From: DATMER01 sp031390755
Lineage (GTDB): Bacteria; Acidobacteriota; Thermoanaerobaculia; Multivoradales; UBA5704
Length of the DNA: 64,000 nucleotides
Direction: 5' to 3'
NCBI GenBank assembly: GCA_031390755.1
Contig: JANMTS010000104.1
Span: 1 to 64,000 of the forward strand
The notes under the pieces are model-generated. The model worked only from the letters and a program-made list of their open reading frames with translations. It was not told the DNA's origin and made no database searches. Made by a program: the position numbers and the translations under genes. Below, in pieces: positions 6,678 through 16,004 of the stretch (positions within the stretch are counted from its first letter, which is position 1; the number at the start of each line of letters is the position of its first letter).

Positions 6678-9029
6678 CTAAACGGCGGGCGGATCGATCG
6701 CGCGATCCCAGTTCCGGTGCTTGGCGACGGCGTCCACGAACGCCGGCAACTTGCGCACGATCGCCCAGTCGGCCTCGTCGTCGACCGGGATGCCGGCTTC
6801 GGCGGCCACGGCTTCGCCGGCTCCAAGGATCAGGATGGGCTTGCAGTGCCGATACTGATCCTTGAGAAACTCGAGCACCTGCCCGAGGCTCCCCAGCTCT
6901 TCGGCAGCGTCCTTGCCGCCCGGGACGATGACGGCGTCGAAGAGCACCGACGACATGGTCTCGAAGGTCGCATCCGCCTCCAGCGCGCCACCCTTCGCCT
7001 CGACCGTGCCCAGGCGTGCCCCGAGCAGCTTGACCACGGCGCCGGCGTCACCGAGGCTTTTCATCATGGATTCGACCGACCGGCCGTCGGTTCCCGGAGC
7101 GATCAGAACCGCGATCTTCTTTCCCCGAAGGCTGCCGTCACCGGGCAGCGCGGTCATCGACAGCGCCGGCGAGCTGGCGACCTCGGGCTTCGTGGCCTTC
7201 GTTGAGATGTCGAGGCGCGGCATCGGCTCGGGCAGCGCAATGCCGAGCCCCTCGGCGACCCGCTGCGCCAGCTCGTCGGACACGTTGCGGAGCATCGAGA
7301 CCGTCCGCTGCCGGATCGCGGGCACCTGAACCTTGGTCAGCTCGAAGCGGAAGCCGCGGACGATGTGGGCCTTCTCATAGGGCGTCTGGCTGTTCCAGAA
7401 CAGGGTCGCCTGGGTGTAGTGGTCGGCGAACTTCTCCGGCTTCCCCCGCATCTTGTCGGCGGCGATCGGCTCCGGGAACGAGGTGAAGCCCGCGGCCGAG
7501 CCGGCCTGGAACGGGCAGCCGCCGCCCAGGGAATTCGGCTCGTAGGCGACGCGGCCGCGGTTGATCGCCTGGCGGTGCAGGCCGTCGCGCTGGTTGTTGT
7601 GGGCCTGGGCGATGGGCGAGTTGATCGGGATCTCGTGGAAGTTGGGGCCGCCGAGGCGCGAGAGCTGGGTGTCGAAGTACGAGTGGATCCGCCCGGCCAG
7701 GAGCGGATCGTTCGAGAAGTCGACGCCGGGGACCAGGTTCTGGACGCCGAACGCCACCTGCTCGGTCTCGGCGAAGAAGTTGTCGGGATTGCGGTTGAGC
7801 ACCATCCGTCCGACCGGCGTCACCGGCACCAGCTCCTCCGGGATGAGCTTGGTGGCGTCGAGGACGTCGAAGCTGAACCGGTTCGCCTGCTCCTCGTCGA
7901 AGATCTGGAAGCCGAGCTCGTACTCGGGGAAGACGCCCGACTCGATGGATTCCCAGAGGTCGCGGCGGTGGAAATCCGGGTCGGCGCCGGAGATCTTGAC
8001 GGCCTCGTCCCAATCGAGCGAATGGGTGCCCGCGGTCGGCGTCCAGTGGAACTTGACGAATTTCGACTGACCCTGAGCGTCGATCAACCGGAACGTATGC
8101 ACGCCGAAGCCCTGCATCGTGCGAAAGCTTCGGGGCAAGGCGCGGTCGGACATGACCCACATCAGCATGTGGGTCGACTCCGGCATCAGGGACACGAAGT
8201 CCCAGAAGGTGTCGTGGGCGCTGGCGGCCTGCGGCATGCCGTGGTGCGGCTCGGGCTTGAGCGCATGCACGAGGTCCGGGAACTTCATGGCGTCCTGGAT
8301 GAAGAACACCGGGATGTTGTTGCCGACGATGTCGAAGTTGCCTTCGTCCGTGTAAAATTTTGTCGCAAAGCCGCGAGCGTCGCGCGGGGTGTCGGCCGAG
8401 CCGCGCTCCCCCGCGACCGTCGAGAACCGCACGAACACGGGAGTTCGCTTGCCGGCCTCCGACAGGAACGAGGCGCGGGTGACCTTCGCCATGGACTCGT
8501 AGCACTCGAAGAATCCGTGGGCCGCCGAGCCGCGGGCATGCACGATCCGCTCAGGGATCCGCTCGTGGTCGAAGTGGGTGATCTTCTCGCGGAGGATGAA
8601 GTCCTCCAGCAGGGCGGGGCCGCGCAGGCCGGCCTTGAGCGAGCTCTGGTTGTCGGCGATCGGGTTGCCGAAGTTCGTCGTCAGCACCTGGCCGCCGGAG
8701 TCCACCCGCACGCGGTCGAGCGGGTCGTTGCCGGGATTGAAGCCGGGCCGGGCCGGGGAACCCGTCTTGGCCGAGGAGGTTTCTTCCGTCAGGGTGCTGC
8801 CGGTCACCGCCCGATCGGCGGGTTCGGCCGTGGCTCCCGGCTTGACGTTCCGCGCGGCCTCTCCGTACTCGCCGGCTTTGTTCGGGTTGACGGTAAAGGC
8901 GGCGGCGAGAGTATCGGTGTTCTTCGCCTTGCGGGCTGCGGGGTCGTTGGGGAGGTCACCGGGGCCTTGTGCGGGACTGCTGACGGTCGACTTGACTGCG
9001 GATTTGTTCTTGGGTGGCACCTTCGGCAT
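6678..9029 (-). CDS. katE: Large-subunit haem catalase (HPII/KatE type)
   Basis: 783 residues, close to E. coli HPII (753). It converts hydrogen peroxide to water and oxygen. Visible active-site features are the distal His near residue 164 (VHARGSAAHGFFE), the Asn near 237 (NNIPVFFIQDAMKFPD) and the proximal haem-ligand Tyr near 451 (GRIHSYFDTQ). The C-terminal 150 residues (KIAVLIAPGTDGRS...VIVPGGKDAAEELG) are the flavodoxin/DJ-1-like domain specific to large-subunit catalases. The N-terminus is low-complexity and Lys/Pro/Ala-rich. I chose the ATG at 9029 because AGGAGA precedes it. It is divergent from the permease gene across a 202-bp region. Confidence 0.95.
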   Translation of the reverse strand: MPKVPPKNKSAVKSTVSSPAQGPGDLPNDPAARKAKNTDTLAAAFTVNPNKAGEYGEAARNVKPGATAEPADRAVTGSTLTEETSSAKTGSPARPGFNPGNDPLDRVRVDSGGQVLTTNFGNPIADNQSSLKAGLRGPALLEDFILREKITHFDHERIPERIVHARGSAAHGFFECYESMAKVTRASFLSEAGKRTPVFVRFSTVAGERGSADTPRDARGFATKFYTDEGNFDIVGNNIPVFFIQDAMKFPDLVHALKPEPHHGMPQAASAHDTFWDFVSLMPESTHMLMWVMSDRALPRSFRTMQGFGVHTFRLIDAQGQSKFVKFHWTPTAGTHSLDWDEAVKISGADPDFHRRDLWESIESGVFPEYELGFQIFDEEQANRFSFDVLDATKLIPEELVPVTPVGRMVLNRNPDNFFAETEQVAFGVQNLVPGVDFSNDPLLAGRIHSYFDTQLSRLGGPNFHEIPINSPIAQAHNNQRDGLHRQAINRGRVAYEPNSLGGGCPFQAGSAAGFTSFPEPIAADKMRGKPEKFADHYTQATLFWNSQTPYEKAHIVRGFRFELTKVQVPAIRQRTVSMLRNVSDELAQRVAEGLGIALPEPMPRLDISTKATKPEVASSPALSMTALPGDGSLRGKKIAVLIAPGTDGRSVESMMKSLGDAGAVVKLLGARLGTVEAKGGALEADATFETMSSVLFDAVIVPGGKDAAEELGSLGQVLEFLKDQYRHCKPILILGAGEAVAAEAGIPVDDEADWAIVRKLPAFVDAVAKHRNWDRAIDPPAV

Positions 9030-9231
9030 TGGAGATCTCCTAGAGTGAAATGGGAGCCGTGGACCCTGAGCACGGGCGAGACGCCGCGACAGGGGGTTGG
9101 GACCGCTGAGAATGCAAGGATCGAGCCGAATGCTGAGTGGCCGCCGCCGGCCTGGAGAAGACGGGACGAGTGATATACCTCCGCGCAACAGGAAAGCCCC
9201 GTTCAAGCCTTCGAAGCCTCAGGAGAAGCTA

Positions 9232-11709
9232 ATGGCTCACGATGTCCGCTTCGCTCTTCGCCTGCTTGCAAAGAGACCTTTCCTGACGATCGTCGCCGCC
9301 GGCTCTCTGGCCTTGGGGATCGGTTCCACCACGGCGGTATTCAGCCTTGTCGATGCGCTGCTCCTTCGTCCGTTGCCCGCGGTGCCTGCTCCCGGGTCGC
9401 TGGTGGCGGTCGTCGGCATCCAGACCAGAACCTCTGAGAAATTCCGCCGGCTTTCCTGGGCGGACTACCAGGACTATGCTGCCCAGAAAGCCGCCATCGC
9501 AGACTTGGCGGCCATGGCCGAGTGCGAGCTCAACCTGACCGGCCATGGACCCGCGCAGCGGGTCTCGGCGCTCGCCGTATCGCCCGGCTATTTCACGGCC
9601 CTGAGGCTCAGACCTGCCCTGGGCCGCCTCCTTTCCATCGCAGACGACAATGCCTTCGTCGCCGTCATCAGCCATGACTTGTGGCAGCGGCTCTTCGGTG
9701 CAGATCCCGGTGTGCTTGGCTCCGTGATCCACCTCAACGGCAAGAGCGTGACCATCATCGGGGTGGCTCCTCGAAGGTTCGTGGGAACATCCCTGGACGC
9801 CCGCCGGGAGCTCTGGCTGCCTCTTGGGGTCTATTCGAGGGTCGCCGCGGGCGTCCTCGCTTCCTTCTCCGGCAGCCAGGATCGCAAGCAGGAATGGCTC
9901 GGCGCCCTGGGCCGCCTCCCCGCCGGCATGAGCCTCAGGAACGCTCAAAGCGCGCTCGACCTGGTCGCCGCGCGATCCGCTGCCGCCCATGCCGAGTCGC
10001 GTGACCGCGGCGTGCGGGTGCTTCCGCTGACCGATCTCGCGCTCGGGCAAGGCAGCCGGCCTGTGCTCAAAGGCTTCTCAACTCGGCTCCTGGCGATCAC
10101 CGGACTCGTCCTGGCCGTGGCCGTGGTCAACATCGCCGGCCTCCTCCTCGCCCGCACACAGGCCCGGCAGAGGGAGGTTGCTGTCCGGCTAAGCCTGGGA
10201 GCGAGCCGCAGCCGATTGGTCCGGCAATTCCTCGCCGAGGGCTCGACCCTGGCTCTGCTCGGGCTCGCCGGCGGCATCGGGCTGGCGAAAGCCGTGCTGC
10301 CGATCCTGGAGCGGTTAGAGTTGCCGGTCGCCCTGGCCGTGCAGGATTACACGCTCTCCTACCGAACGTTGAGCTTCGCGCTCGCCGTTTCGCTGGCGAG
10401 CTGCCTGATCTTCTCGCTCGTGCCAGCGCTCCAGGCTATGCGCACCACCTACATCCCGGGGCACGTCGACAGCGTCGCGCGCGGGCGCCGTTCGAGCTTC
10501 TCGTTGCGCGACCTCCTGGCCGGCATCCAGGTCGCCCTCACGTTCCTGATCCTGATCGCCGCGGGGCTCATGCTTCGTTCGGTCGCGAACCTCGGATCGA
10601 TCGATCCCGGCTTCGATCCGTCCAGGGTTCTGGCGGCTTCGGTCGACCTCGCTCCGGCAGGGTACGAGGGTTCCCGGGCCGCCCAACTCTATCGCGACCT
10701 CCTCGATCGCCTGAGGGGCCTGCCTGGAGTCGAGGCGGTCAGCATGGCATCCGCTCTTCCAGTCATGGGGGGAGAGTTCGAGGTCGACCTCGGCGTGACT
10801 CCCGAGGATGGCCTGCCGGCGCCCGTCGGCGCGGAAGCGGGCGCTCAACCGTCCGTGCGCCATGCCATGGTGGAGAAATGGTTCTTTCAGACGGTCAGAA
10901 TGAAAGTCCTGCGAGGCCGGACCTTCGGCGACGAGGACGACACGTCCGGCACCGGTGCCGTGGTCGTCAATGAAGCGGCTGCGCACCTTTTATGGGGAGA
11001 CCGGAATGCGCTGGGGCGCCGCCTGCGGTTGGCCGAAACCGAAGCCCCCTTCCAGGTGATCGGCGTCGTTGCCGACGCAACCTTCAGCGGCCTCAAAGAG
11101 CACGCCGTGCCGGTGCTCTACCTCAACCATGCGCAATATGACCAATCGTTCCTTGGCGAGCTACTGGCGCCGCAAATGACCCTGTTCGTGCGCACGGCCG
11201 GAAATCCGCGAGGAAGTCTCGCCGCCGTGAGAGAAACGGTCCGGGCCATGGATTCCAGGCTCCCCGTGTTCAAGGTCTCGACGCTGGAAGAGCTTCTGAA
11301 TGCGACCGTGGGCGTCGAGCGCCAAGCCGCAGCTCTTTACAGCGCGCTGGCGTTCACGGCCATGGCCCTGTCGATGTTCGGTCTCTGGGGAGCTCTCACA
11401 CAGACGGTCCTCGAACGCCGCCGGGAGATCGGCATCCGGATGGCCTGCGGCGCAACCTCGGGAGCCGTGCGCACCTTGATCCTGCGCCGCAGCCTCCTGA
11501 TCGCTCTTTCCGGCGTAGCTGCCGGCCTGGCCATCGCCGTGCCGGCGCGGCGAATCGTGGCAAGCCAGATCTATGGCATCGGACCGGCGGATCCTTTGAC
11601 GTGGCTCCTCACGTTGATCGTCCTCGTGGTAATGACCCTTGTCGTAAGCATGATTCCTGCGTACTGGGCGTCAAGAAACGATCCAGTTGCAATATTGCGG
11701 CATGAATAA
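9232..11709 (+). CDS. Duplicated orphan MacB/FtsX-type permease (ADOP)
   Basis: 825 residues with two tandem MacB-like periplasmic core plus FtsX modules. The first transmembrane helix is near residues 20-40 (LTIVAAGSLALGIGSTTAVF). FtsX segments are near 285 (LAITGLVLAVAVVNIAGLLL followed by REVAVRLSLGASR) and near 703 (ALAFTAMALSMFGLWGAL followed by RREIGIRMACGATSG). No ATPase is encoded beside it, which fits the acidobacterial duplicated orphan permeases, a family expanded in that phylum. The substrate is unknown; relatives of MacB move periplasmic molecules or lipoproteins. AGGAGA precedes the ATG at 9232. It is monocistronic. Confidence 0.88.
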   Translation: MAHDVRFALRLLAKRPFLTIVAAGSLALGIGSTTAVFSLVDALLLRPLPAVPAPGSLVAVVGIQTRTSEKFRRLSWADYQDYAAQKAAIADLAAMAECELNLTGHGPAQRVSALAVSPGYFTALRLRPALGRLLSIADDNAFVAVISHDLWQRLFGADPGVLGSVIHLNGKSVTIIGVAPRRFVGTSLDARRELWLPLGVYSRVAAGVLASFSGSQDRKQEWLGALGRLPAGMSLRNAQSALDLVAARSAAAHAESRDRGVRVLPLTDLALGQGSRPVLKGFSTRLLAITGLVLAVAVVNIAGLLLARTQARQREVAVRLSLGASRSRLVRQFLAEGSTLALLGLAGGIGLAKAVLPILERLELPVALAVQDYTLSYRTLSFALAVSLASCLIFSLVPALQAMRTTYIPGHVDSVARGRRSSFSLRDLLAGIQVALTFLILIAAGLMLRSVANLGSIDPGFDPSRVLAASVDLAPAGYEGSRAAQLYRDLLDRLRGLPGVEAVSMASALPVMGGEFEVDLGVTPEDGLPAPVGAEAGAQPSVRHAMVEKWFFQTVRMKVLRGRTFGDEDDTSGTGAVVVNEAAAHLLWGDRNALGRRLRLAETEAPFQVIGVVADATFSGLKEHAVPVLYLNHAQYDQSFLGELLAPQMTLFVRTAGNPRGSLAAVRETVRAMDSRLPVFKVSTLEELLNATVGVERQAAALYSALAFTAMALSMFGLWGALTQTVLERRREIGIRMACGATSGAVRTLILRRSLLIALSGVAAGLAIAVPARRIVASQIYGIGPADPLTWLLTLIVLVVMTLVVSMIPAYWASRNDPVAILRHE

Positions 11710-12386
11710 CATTCTGACGCCTGAATTGCTTACCATTCCTTGACGTTCCTTCTAGCGCTAAAGTTGGGCGGAACATATCTGCGACCTCCAGAGATAGCCT
11801 GCTCTCGACCTGGCGGCGCATCCCCAGGGGACGTTACCTGGCTTCCGGGTAGCCTTACGTCATGGCGAGGCGGCCCTAAGGTCTTCGGAGCAACCCACCT
11901 CGCCGCAGAAGAAACCCGTCGCGCGGCGAGGGACGCTGACCTGCTCGTCGGGTATCGTTGCGGAATGCGGAGTGACTTTGCTCAAGAGCAACGTTATCTC
12001 CCCCGGCCCTGGGGAACTTGGCGCTACGGCGTGGAAAGCTCCTCGGATCTCAAACGAGTCTGCCTCGAGGCAGGGTGACGTCGCGGGACCACGGGGGGCT
12101 TTGCCTCGCAACGCGGTAACGTTGCCCAGCCGCGGGGAAACCCACCTGACGGCGAGGTGACGGCACCTGGCGCCCGGGTGATCCCACCAGGCGGCGCGGT
12201 GCTTTGCCGGACCGCCGGGGAAGCCTGCTGCTGCCGGGGTAACTTTGCTGCGTCGCGAGGGAACCTTCCCCGTGGCAAAGGTGAATCTCCCTGCGCGCCA
12301 GGAGGGTGGAGAAAAGCCGGGGCGTGCAGAGCACGCCCTGAGGCAGATGGGATCACCCTTGCTCATAAGGACTGCTCTTTGCGCGC
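11710..12386. other. Gene-free interval filled by a degenerate repeat tract
   Basis: This interval of 677 bases separates the permease gene from the response-regulator gene. Open frames exist on both strands but translate repeat units and show no recognisable family. Most of it (11830-12303) is the periodic tract described separately. The first 120 bases after the permease stop hold no clear terminator. Confidence 0.6.
11830..12303. repeat. Degenerate tandem tract, about 23 units of 20-21 bp
   Basis: Cutting by eye gives 23 consecutive units of 20 or 21 bases, for example GAACTTGGCGCTACGGCGTG at 12014, GAAACCCACCTGACGGCGAG at 12137 and AACTTTGCTGCGTCGCGAGG at 12241. Units share a GNAAC...TTGCC core and a GCGNGG end but are strongly diverged. 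The register drifts by one base in about a third of units. The unit resembles that of the 21-bp array at 38013-38411 when that one is rotated. Confidence 0.55.
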
Positions 12387-13107
12387 TCAAGACTCAACCT
12401 CTCCTCCTCCGGTCTTGAGCGCATAGCCGACGCCGCTGACGGTGACGAGGTAGCGCGGCTCGGCGTTTTCCTCGATCGCAGGAGCTTCGATCTTCTGGCG
12501 CAGGCGGTGGACGAGCTGCTTGAGGAGCTGGCGGTCGCCGGCTCCGCGCGAGCCCCAGACGTGGCTCAGGAGGCGGTCGGACGGCAGGGTGTGGCCGGCG
12601 TTGGCGAGAAGGACTTGCAGGAGGCGCAGCTCCAGGTTGGTGAGGCGCACGGGCGCGCCTCCGGCCACGCTCACGGCCTGGTTCTCCAGGTCGAGGGCGA
12701 AGTCGCCGACCGCGAGCGGCGCCGACCGCGAGCGGCGCCGGCCGCTCCGAGCCGGCCCGCCGCAAGAGAGCGCGGACGCGGGCGAGCAGGGTCCGCGGGC
12801 TGAACGGCTTGGTCAGATAGTCGTCGGCTCCCAGGTCCAGGGCCTGTACCTGGTCCTCCTCGGACGAGCGCACGGTCAGCATCATCACCGGCACCTTCGA
12901 GACCGCCCGGATCCGGCGGCAGACCTCCAGGCCGCTGCTGCGCGGCAGGTTCACGTCCAGCACCACCAGGGACGGCTCCTCGCGCTCGAAGGCGGCCAGG
13001 GCCGCGAAGCCGTCCGTGGCTTCCACCACCAGGTAGCCGGCCTGGCGCAGGGCATAGGCCACGAGGCCGAGCAGCTCCTGGTCGTCGTCCACCACGAGAA
13101 TCTTCAT
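12387..13107 (-). pseudogene. OmpR/PhoB-type response regulator, frameshifted by a 16-bp duplication
   Basis: The ATG at 13107 opens a receiver domain of about 117 residues (MKILVVDDDQELLGL; phosphoacceptor Asp in LVVLDVNLPRSSG; conserved Lys in YLTKPFS). After LLRRAGSERPAPLAVG the reading frame becomes nonsense. The DNA-binding winged helix (LTNLELRLLQVLLANAGHTL, LLSHVWG, RYLVTVSGVGYAL) continues in another frame and ends at 12387. The break falls exactly on a tandem duplication of 16 bp; removing one copy gives one continuous 234-residue protein of normal OmpR-family length. The start overlaps the stop of the partner kinase by 4 bp (ATGA). As sequenced, the protein would have a receiver but no DNA-binding domain. 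Confidence 0.88.
12704..12735 (-). repeat. Perfect 16-bp tandem duplication breaking the response regulator
   Basis: CGCCGACCGCGAGCGG occurs twice in immediate succession (12704-12719 and 12720-12735), followed by a partial third start CGCCG. Sixteen bases is one more than a multiple of three, so the extra copy shifts the frame by one. Confidence 0.95.
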
Positions 13108-15131
13108 GCAGCTCCTTCCAGGGAGACGATCAAGGGCAGGGTGATGCGCACCCGGGCTCCCGCCCCCTCGCGGCGCGCTTCGACCGTCCCGCCGTGGCGC
13201 TCGACGATCGAGCGGACGATCCAGAGACCGAGGCCCATGCCGGACTGCTCGGGCTCGTCTCCATTCCCGGCGTCGCCGCTTCCCTCGGCTCCGACACTGC
13301 GCACGAAGCGATCGAAGAGGGTCCGGCCGGCCTGGCCTTCAGTGGTGAATCCCGGCCCTTCGTCCTCGACCCAGAGGGCGACGGCCGACTCCCCCACCTC
13401 GCCGCCGATGCGGATCTCCGAGCCTTCGGGAGAGAACTTGGCGGCGTTGGCCAGGAGGTTCACGAAGACCTGGATCAGGCGCGGCGCGTCGCCTTCGAGC
13501 GGCGGGAGCGGATAGGGCAGGTCCACGCTCAGGCGCTGGCCGCGCTGGGCGATCAGCGGCGAGGTCATCTCCGAGGCTTCCTCCACCACCTCGTCCAGGG
13601 CCACGGAACGGCGACGGATCGCAACCTGCCCTGCTTCGATCCGCACGCTCTCCAACAGGTTGTCGATGAGCTGGGTGAGCCGCAGGGTTCCCCGCTCCAG
13701 CGAGAGCACGAGCGCCTCGGTCTCCGGGTCGGCCCCCGTCGTCTGGATCCGGTCGAGCAGCAGCTCCAGCGAGGCGAGCTGCGCCGAGAGCGGCGTGCGG
13801 AACTCGTGCGAGATGTTGGCCAGCACCGAGTCGCGCAGGCGCCGTGCGGCCTCGACGTCGGTCTCGTCCCGCAGCACCTGGAACTGGTGGTCTTCGGCGG
13901 CCGGCGAGCTGTTGACCACCACCGCGCGCCGGCTGCCGTCGGACAGGAGCAGGTTTTCCGTGGCATGGGTGGCACCGCGGAAGCGGGCATGAAGGATCGG
14001 GCAGTGGTCGTCGCAGGGCCGCGAGCCGTCCGGCCCCACGGGATTCAGGACATCGCCGCAGAAGCGGCCGACCGCCTTCTCCGGCCGCACGCCCAGCAGC
14101 GCCGCTGCCTGCGGGTTGAGGTAGAGGATGCGGCGGTCGCGGTCGACGCTGAACACGCCTTCGACGATGCCGGTGAGGATCGCCTCCCCTTCGGCCTGGC
14201 GGCGGCGCAGCTCGGAGGTGAGCCGCAGCAGGCGCAGGCGGGTCTCCTCCATGGTCGCCGAGAGCATGCCCAGCTCCGCTCCGGGAGCCCGCGGCGTGGG
14301 GGTCGAGAAGTCTCCGCGGCCGACCCGGGCCGCCGCGGCGGTGAGGGCCTGGACCGGCTGCGCCAGCCACCGGCTGATCAGCCAGCCGGCGGCCGTGGCC
14401 AGAATCGCGACCCAGAGGGAGAGATAGAGCAGCTTGTGGACCAGCCCGCCCAGCGACGCGGTGATCGGTTCGGTGGGGAGCGAAACCTCGACCAGCGCGC
14501 CCGCGATCGGCAGGATCGAGACGTACGCTCCGGCTTCGTCCAGCCGGCCCGACGCCGGCCTGCCCGTGGAGAGCACCTGATCGCGGAGAACGTACCGGGA
14601 GTCGTCCGTCCGGCCCGCCGCCTCGACGGCCGAAACGATCGTCACCGGCAGGCCGACCTGCTCGGAGATCCCCTGGACGAACGCCGGGTCGAGCGCCAGC
14701 GACACGCGCGCCGTCGCCCCGGGATAGCCTCCGGGATAGAAGACTACCGGCGACTCGGCGGTCAGCCGGCCGCCGAGCCGGCCCGCGCGGGCGAACGGCC
14801 GCCCTCCGGCGATCACTTCGCAGCCGGTGAGGTGGCTCGTCACGCGGAACCGCTCCAGGAAGGCGGTGAGGGAGGCGGCGTCGCGCTCCCTCAGCAGTCG
14901 GCCGACCGTGGGGCGCTCTCCGAGCAGCCGGGCGGAGGTGCGGACATCCGCCGCGGAGCGCTCCACGGCCTCCTGCGCGGCCTTCCCGGCGAGGTCGACG
15001 CGCGCCAGCGCCTGCTCGTCCGCCAGCCGGCGGAGCAGTCCCATGGAGGCAAAGACCACGCACACCACGGCCATGACGACCAGGGCGGCGTTGATGCCGA
15101 TCAGGAGAGTGCTCAGGCGCGTGCGGCGCAT
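13104..15131 (-). CDS. Membrane sensor histidine kinase of the sulfate operon
   Basis: 675 residues. A first membrane helix lies at about 8-30 and a second near 230-255 (LLYLSLWVAILATAAGWLIS), enclosing a periplasmic sensor of about 200 residues. HAMP, a PAS domain (AILTGIVEGVFSVDRDRRIL, near 318-340, with a CX-rich loop FCGDVLN...CDDHCPI), the H-box NISHEFRTPLSAQLA (His near 441) and HATPase_c (N-box NLLANAAKFSPEGS, G-box GMGLGLWIV) follow. It starts 10 bp after cysW stops and overlaps the response regulator by 4 bp, so it is probably co-transcribed with the sulfate transporter. The signal is unknown; sensing linked to sulfate or sulfur status is inference from location. Confidence 0.88.
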   Translation of the reverse strand: MRRTRLSTLLIGINAALVVMAVVCVVFASMGLLRRLADEQALARVDLAGKAAQEAVERSAADVRTSARLLGERPTVGRLLRERDAASLTAFLERFRVTSHLTGCEVIAGGRPFARAGRLGGRLTAESPVVFYPGGYPGATARVSLALDPAFVQGISEQVGLPVTIVSAVEAAGRTDDSRYVLRDQVLSTGRPASGRLDEAGAYVSILPIAGALVEVSLPTEPITASLGGLVHKLLYLSLWVAILATAAGWLISRWLAQPVQALTAAAARVGRGDFSTPTPRAPGAELGMLSATMEETRLRLLRLTSELRRRQAEGEAILTGIVEGVFSVDRDRRILYLNPQAAALLGVRPEKAVGRFCGDVLNPVGPDGSRPCDDHCPILHARFRGATHATENLLLSDGSRRAVVVNSSPAAEDHQFQVLRDETDVEAARRLRDSVLANISHEFRTPLSAQLASLELLLDRIQTTGADPETEALVLSLERGTLRLTQLIDNLLESVRIEAGQVAIRRRSVALDEVVEEASEMTSPLIAQRGQRLSVDLPYPLPPLEGDAPRLIQVFVNLLANAAKFSPEGSEIRIGGEVGESAVALWVEDEGPGFTTEGQAGRTLFDRFVRSVGAEGSGDAGNGDEPEQSGMGLGLWIVRSIVERHGGTVEARREGAGARVRITLPLIVSLEGAA

Positions 15132-15140
15132 GGCTTCAGA

Positions 15141-16001
15141 CTACCTGACTCCCCCGCGCCCCATGCGCCACTCGATCAGGCTCTTGAGCGCCAGCGTGAC
15201 CAGGGCGAGCATCGCCAGCAGCGACGCCACCGCGAACGCGGCCGAGAACTGGTACTCGTTGTAGAGGATCTCGACGTGCAGCGGCAGCGTGTTCGTGAGC
15301 CCCCGGATGTGGCCCGAGACCACGGAGACCGCGCCGAACTCGCCCATCGCCCGGGCATTGCAGAGGATGATGCCGTAGAGCAATCCCCAGCGGATCTTGG
15401 GCAGGCTGACGCGGAAGAACATCTGCCAGCCCGAAGCGCCGAGGGTCAGGGCGGCCTCTTCCTCTTCGCTTCCCTGGGCCTGCATCAGCGGGATCAGCTC
15501 GCGCGCCACGAGCGGCGCGGTGACGAAGAGGGTGGCCAGGACGATCCCCGGCACCGCGAAGATGACCTTCCAGTCGTGCTCCGAAAGCCAGGGGCCGAAG
15601 TAGCCCTGGGCGCCGAAGATGAGCACGAAGATCATGCCCGAGATCACCGGCGAGACGCTGATCGGCACGTCGATCAGGGTGACCAGCAAGCCCTTGCCGC
15701 GGAAGCGGAAGCGCGCCACGGCCCAGGCCGCGGCCAGGCCGAAGAGCAGATTGAGCGGCACCGACACCAGCGACGCGATGAGCGTCAGCTTCACGGCCGC
15801 GAGCGTCATGGGGTCGCTCACGGCTGCGAGATAGGCCTTCCAACCGCCTTCCATGGCCTTGGCGAAGACCAGGACGAGCGGCACGAAGAGGAAGAACCCA
15901 AGGAACAGCAGGGCGATCCCCGTGAGCAGCCAGCGGACCGGCCGCGGCTCGGTGAGCGCCGACGGCAGCGCTTCTCTCGATTCGTTCGACGGCGAGGCCA
16001 T
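15141..16001 (-). CDS. cysW: Sulfate ABC transporter permease CysW
   Basis: 286 residues with about six membrane helices and the binding-protein-dependent transport permease signature (EEEEAALTLGASGWQMFFRVSLPKIR, the EAA loop contacting the ATPase). TIGR-type CysW features such as the RNARAMGEFGAVSVVSGHI segment match the sulfate permease family. It pairs with CysT to form the channel. It begins 3 bp after the cysT stop with GAGGGGAGA overlapping the end of cysT, indicating translational coupling. Confidence 0.93.
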   Translation of the reverse strand: MASPSNESREALPSALTEPRPVRWLLTGIALLFLGFFLFVPLVLVFAKAMEGGWKAYLAAVSDPMTLAAVKLTLIASLVSVPLNLLFGLAAAWAVARFRFRGKGLLVTLIDVPISVSPVISGMIFVLIFGAQGYFGPWLSEHDWKVIFAVPGIVLATLFVTAPLVARELIPLMQAQGSEEEEAALTLGASGWQMFFRVSLPKIRWGLLYGIILCNARAMGEFGAVSVVSGHIRGLTNTLPLHVEILYNEYQFSAAFAVASLLAMLALVTLALKSLIEWRMGRGGVR

Positions 16002-16004
16002 GCC

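Noticed and set aside
11740..12390. Open frames on both strands in the 12-kb periodic tract
   Set aside because: They are made of the degenerate repeat units, with no ribosome-binding site or recognisable domain.
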